From Promethearchaeota archaeon (GTDB lineage Archaea > Asgardarchaeota > Lokiarchaeia > Sigynarchaeales > SOKP01), in assembly GCA_030668025.1 (NCBI GenBank), contig DAOUUT010000154.1, positions 1-8,571 on the forward strand: a DNA stretch of 8,571 bases. Direction: 5' to 3'. A program made the position numbers and the translations under genes. A model generated the notes under the pieces. It saw nothing but the letters and a program-made list of their open reading frames with translations, was not told the DNA's origin and did not search any database. Positions 6,071 through 8,571 of the stretch are shown here, in pieces (the first letter of the stretch is position 1; each line of letters starts with the position of its first letter).

Positions 6071-6613
6071 ATGATAAAACGCGTGAGAGAATTAGACTCA
6101 AAGGCTTTGATCTCTTCAAGCTCTTTTCGAGATTACGTTGAAAAACAAGAAACTGAGATTAATCGTGGAATAAGTTCACTTTGTATACTATCCATAATTA
6201 TACAAGCCGGTGAGGACGGTTCACATGGTTATCAAATCTTAAAAGATTTGACTAACCAAACGAATGACATGTTAGTCATTGTAGAAGGTACTTTATATCC
6301 AATTCTTAGAAAGTTAGAATCTGATGGGATAATCAAATCTAAAAAAGAAGAAACTGGTAGAAAAAGAAAATTTTATAACATAACCGAATATGGTGAAAAA
6401 ATTTACTATTATCTATCAGGATTTTTTTCCAAACTTACTGAAGCAATAGCGCCTTTATTCGATGTAAAAGTAAATTTAAAACAAGATAAGTACCTTTATT
6501 GTCCAATGTGTGCTAATAAAATAGAACTTAGTAACGAAGAACTCCGATTTTGTGACGTATGCGGTCATAATATAGTAAAAGAATTAAATACAAGAGGTTT
6601 AAAAAATGAGTGA
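6071..6613 (+). CDS. PadR family regulator with C-terminal zinc ribbon
   Basis: A DNA-binding transcription regulator of 180 residues from ATG 6071. An N-terminal helical stretch (1-35) leads into a PadR winged helix: SSLCILSIIIQAGEDGSHGYQI (about 35-56), the recognition region with the signature GTLYPILRKLESDGII (73-88), and the wing with GRKRKFYNITEYG (96-108). Then comes a dimerisation helix and, unlike a plain PadR, a compact zinc ribbon: CPMC (144-147) and CDVC (161-164), four cysteines in two CxxC knuckles 13 residues apart. The frame is open to ATG 6056 (185 residues), but GGAG placement favours 6071. Its stop overlaps the next start by 8 bases, so the two are co-translated. Palindromes at its promoter suggest autoregulation. 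The ligand is unknown; zinc may be structural, or the ribbon may contact DNA, RNA or protein. Confidence 0.9.
   Translation: MIKRVRELDSKALISSSSFRDYVEKQETEINRGISSLCILSIIIQAGEDGSHGYQILKDLTNQTNDMLVIVEGTLYPILRKLESDGIIKSKKEETGRKRKFYNITEYGEKIYYYLSGFFSKLTEAIAPLFDVKVNLKQDKYLYCPMCANKIELSNEELRFCDVCGHNIVKELNTRGLKNE
6594..6598 (+). promoter_or_regulatory. Shine-Dalgarno GAGGT inside padR end
   Basis: GAGGT within the last codons of padR, seven bases before the HAAS gene ATG at 6606. Supports coupled translation of the pair from one message. Confidence 0.65.
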
Positions 6614-7652
6614 AAAAATTATGGAAAAAACAATTAAGGAATATTTGAAAGAAGTGAAGGCAAAACTACCTGATTGGTTAAAAGACAAGAAGGAGCATAA
6701 AGATATTCTGGCTGAACTTGAAGAACACATTTGGAGTAAAGCAGAAGAATTGTCAGAAACTGGAAAGCCTACAGAAAGTTCAGTGAAGTTAGCAATTACC
6801 CATATGGGGGCTCCAGAGAGCATTGCTAAAGAATATAAGCGTCGTGGAACGCCAAAAGTATATATAACCGCAGAAATGTGGCCATTATACTTGAAAGTTT
6901 TGATGATAGTGTTCTCAGTAATAGTCGCTATAAATATAATTAACCAGATAGTTCCTAACTTAATCCTTGGAGGCCAACCTATCATAGAGGTTCTTGGTTC
7001 AATAATTATGGCAATTCAAAGTGGGTTAGTAATATCTTTTATTATTATATCCATTATTTTCGTAGCACTGTCGATGGAAGGCTATTTTCCTGAGGACTTT
7101 AAATCTAAAAAAGACTTAACAAAGGAGAAACTTTTAGTTGAAACCGCTGAGGAGAGAGGTTGGCCAATTTCCCAGAAAACGGGTAAACCGTTAAAACCAT
7201 TCATAAAACCAATAGGTGAAATTATTGGTGGTGGTTTTTTAATACTATTTGGATGCTTGATCCTATTTCAGCCATTTCTTATAGATTTAATGGACATACA
7301 ATTTCTTATATTGCTTCGCTTTTTTGGAGCTTTAATAGCTGCTGAGGGGGCGTTAAACGTTGCGAGAGGAATTATTGGTAATCGACAACCTAGTACCCAC
7401 CAACTTATTCACATCATAACGATCGTCGTTAAGTTGGCACCAATACCATTACTGTTAATCTTGATGAATCAACCTGAAATCTTCCCATTCTTTAATTGGG
7501 ATAATGCTACTGAATCATTTGTCAATATAGGAGTTTCTCCCGAATTCTATGGTATTTACAGGAATATTATCGTTCTCATAATTGTTGTTTCCGTACTATT
7601 CCTAGCAGAAGATATGTATAAAATATTCAAACTACAAAATTATAAAGTATAA
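6606..7652 (+). CDS. HAAS-domain six-helix membrane protein
   Basis: A 348-residue membrane protein. The cytosolic N-terminus (about 7-85) is a helical HAAS/DUF1700-like domain: ILAELEEHIWSKAEELSETG (34-53), then a helix with AITHMGAPESIAKEYKRRG (63-81), matching the family's EL..H....A...G...A...MG.P..IA pattern. Six hydrophobic segments follow, about 93-115, 127-156, 204-226, 231-255, 265-287 and 317-336, with a charged loop at 158-200. The HAAS domain is known to be encoded beside PadR regulators and is thought to transmit a signal between PadR and an attached effector; the 8-base overlap (ATGAGTGA) with padR fits this. The membrane part resembles no transporter I can name; no catalytic residues stand out. 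A sensor, a stress-responsive membrane remodeller, or a channel are all possible. Confidence 0.85.
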   Translation: MSEKIMEKTIKEYLKEVKAKLPDWLKDKKEHKDILAELEEHIWSKAEELSETGKPTESSVKLAITHMGAPESIAKEYKRRGTPKVYITAEMWPLYLKVLMIVFSVIVAINIINQIVPNLILGGQPIIEVLGSIIMAIQSGLVISFIIISIIFVALSMEGYFPEDFKSKKDLTKEKLLVETAEERGWPISQKTGKPLKPFIKPIGEIIGGGFLILFGCLILFQPFLIDLMDIQFLILLRFFGALIAAEGALNVARGIIGNRQPSTHQLIHIITIVVKLAPIPLLLILMNQPEIFPFFNWDNATESFVNIGVSPEFYGIYRNIIVLIIVVSVLFLAEDMYKIFKLQNYKV

Positions 7653-7661
7653 ATCAATTTC

Positions 7662-7671
7662 TTTTTTTTTT
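7662..7671 (+). terminator. oligo-T terminator after HAAS gene
   Basis: A run of ten T begins nine bases after the HAAS stop, followed by further T-rich sequence (TAATTTTTATT). This is sufficient for archaeal factor-independent termination of the padR-HAAS transcript. Confidence 0.5.
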
Positions 7672-7738
7672 AATTTTTATTAATATTTACCGTAAATTCT
7701 ATTTTTTGGAGAATTTTAGATAATTTAGCGTGTTTTAG

Positions 7739-7767
7739 CGTAATTTAGAATTACGATTGTTTTTTTT
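7739..7767 (+). terminator. hairpin plus T8, intrinsic terminator-like
   Basis: CGTAATT (7739-7745), loop TAG, then AATTACG (7749-7755) form a perfect seven-pair hairpin, followed after ATTG by T8 (7760-7767). It is oriented to stop plus-strand transcripts before they enter the opposing DUF998 gene. Just upstream, TTTAGCGT occurs twice. The layout resembles a bacterial intrinsic terminator, although the stem is AT-rich and weak. Confidence 0.5.
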
Positions 7768-7786
7768 AGATTAACCTCGTATAAGA

Positions 7787-8524
7787 CTAAGTTGACTTAA
7801 AATTTTTTAATATAAGAAGCGATTGAGGGATTAACCAAAGAATAGCTGCAAGAAGCATCATCCATTCAAGAAAGGGTCTTGTCACTGAATTAGGTGGAAA
7901 CAAAAACAAAACACTTGCTGTAAATGGACCTATCATCATATAGAGCCCTAAAAGTCTCGGAAATATTGTTTTTTTTAATTTTAATAGGATAGCTATACCA
8001 TTAAATAACGCTCCAAAAGCTAACCCTGCGAACACTATAATTGAAAAAGTAAAATGTAATCCCAACTCGGTAGTTCTATCCTCACTAAATAACCCTATCC
8101 CAAACAATCCGACTGCTCCTGAGAGAAGCGAAAGCAAACCAAAAAACGCGTGTAAATCGATGAATATACAAAGAATTCTTTTAAAAATAGATTTATTTGA
8201 ATTAAAAATAATATTTTTTGTATCTGAAACTATAATTTTTGTTATATAGATATAGATCGGTACGAGGAAGCAAGCAGTTGTCATTGCAATAGCATCTAAA
8301 ACGAAAGGAGCGGGAGTATAACGAATTGACCCTAAATCACTAATGTAATTGTTAATTATGTTATAACTTTCTGGACCAATAAAATACGCGATTAGTAAAC
8401 CAATAAGAAGTCCAGGTAAAAATGTTAATAAGCTTACATAAATACATATTTTAATTAATTTTTGATTCAAAAATCGGTTAAAAAGACGATTGATTTTCAT
8501 AAATAATAAATTAAGCTGACTCAT
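7787..8524 (-). CDS. DUF998 family membrane protein
   Basis: A 245-residue integral membrane protein with six likely helices, about 24-47, 73-98, 116-145, 156-181, 190-209 and 217-240. The segment after helix 1, NYISDLGSIRYTPAPFVLD (59-77), carries the ISDLG and P-A-P pattern typical of DUF998 (PF06197), as does the helix-rich remainder. The molecular function of the family is not established. A soluble basic N-terminus of about 20 residues precedes helix 1; Met9 is an alternative start, and neither has a Shine-Dalgarno. It converges on the padR-HAAS operon with a 134-base T-rich gap and is not obviously part of it. A TATA-like box lies about 42 bases before the ATG, near the window end. Confidence 0.78.
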   Translation of the reverse strand: MSQLNLLFMKINRLFNRFLNQKLIKICIYVSLLTFLPGLLIGLLIAYFIGPESYNIINNYISDLGSIRYTPAPFVLDAIAMTTACFLVPIYIYITKIIVSDTKNIIFNSNKSIFKRILCIFIDLHAFFGLLSLLSGAVGLFGIGLFSEDRTTELGLHFTFSIIVFAGLAFGALFNGIAILLKLKKTIFPRLLGLYMMIGPFTASVLFLFPPNSVTRPFLEWMMLLAAILWLIPQSLLILKNFKST

Positions 8525-8560
8525 TTACTTCTGTAATTTGTATTTGTGTTTAAAATTATC

Positions 8561-8570
8561 TAAATATAAA
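8561..8570 (-). promoter_or_regulatory. candidate TATA box of DUF998 gene
   Basis: TTTATATTTA on the minus strand, centred about 42 bases before the ATG at 8524, giving a predicted leader of about 15-20 bases. The BRE position falls at or beyond the window edge, so it cannot be judged. Confidence 0.3.
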
Positions 8571-8571
8571 A

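Noticed and set aside
6599..6985. Minus-strand 128-residue frame opposite the HAAS gene start
   Set aside because: It is antisense to a gene with a clear domain and Shine-Dalgarno, and its own product has no recognisable pattern.
1..8571. tRNA, rRNA or insertion sequence
   Set aside because: No GC-richer structured stretch, transposase or terminal inverted repeats were seen; almost all sequence is explained by eight genes and short AT-rich gaps.

Overview
The window is strongly AT-rich and looks archaeal. Archaeal-type TATA boxes (TTTAAATA-like) lie 40-56 bases before several starts. Starts include TTG. The gene set also fits: an archaeal-style FeoA/FeoB pair, a stand-alone receiver protein, a SelD/PurM-like protein of the archaeal COG2144 type, a LarE with three conserved cysteines, a PadR regulator with a zinc ribbon, and a DUF998 membrane protein. 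Composition and gene content would suit an Asgard (Lokiarchaeia-like) genome, but that placement is inference; no rRNA, ribosomal protein or other marker gene is present.

Layout: (1) 120-2646, minus strand: feoA then feoB, a ferrous iron uptake pair, each with its own candidate TATA box. (2) 2647-3089: a 443-base gene-free, very AT-rich divergent intergenic region with inverted and direct repeats. (3) 3090-5036, plus strand: a stand-alone CheY-like receiver, a likely terminator region, then a 461-residue SelD/PurM-superfamily protein. (4) 5066-5899, minus strand: larE, converging on the previous gene with only 29 bases between stops. (5) 5900-6070: a compact divergent larE/padR promoter region with phased AGTAT/ATACT palindromes lying on and just after the padR TATA box. 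(6) 6071-7652, plus strand: a two-gene operon of a PadR-zinc ribbon regulator and a HAAS-domain six-helix membrane protein, overlapping by 8 bases. (7) 7653-7786: a T-rich convergent gap with a perfect hairpin followed by T8. (8) 7787-8524, minus strand: a DUF998 membrane protein.

The genes form at least three functional groups. The Feo pair imports Fe(II). The SelD/PurM-like protein and LarE are both ATP-using enzymes of families that activate or transfer sulfur, selenium or related groups; their proximity is suggestive only, because they are on opposite strands. The PadR-HAAS operon is probably autoregulated and senses or controls something at the membrane. Translation signals divide cleanly: all four plus-strand genes have a Shine-Dalgarno-like GGAG/GAGGTG element at nearly constant spacing, while all four minus-strand genes lack one and instead have a TATA box close to the start. 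The constant spacing suggests an AUA start codon for the receiver gene and a shorter PadR than the longest reading frame.
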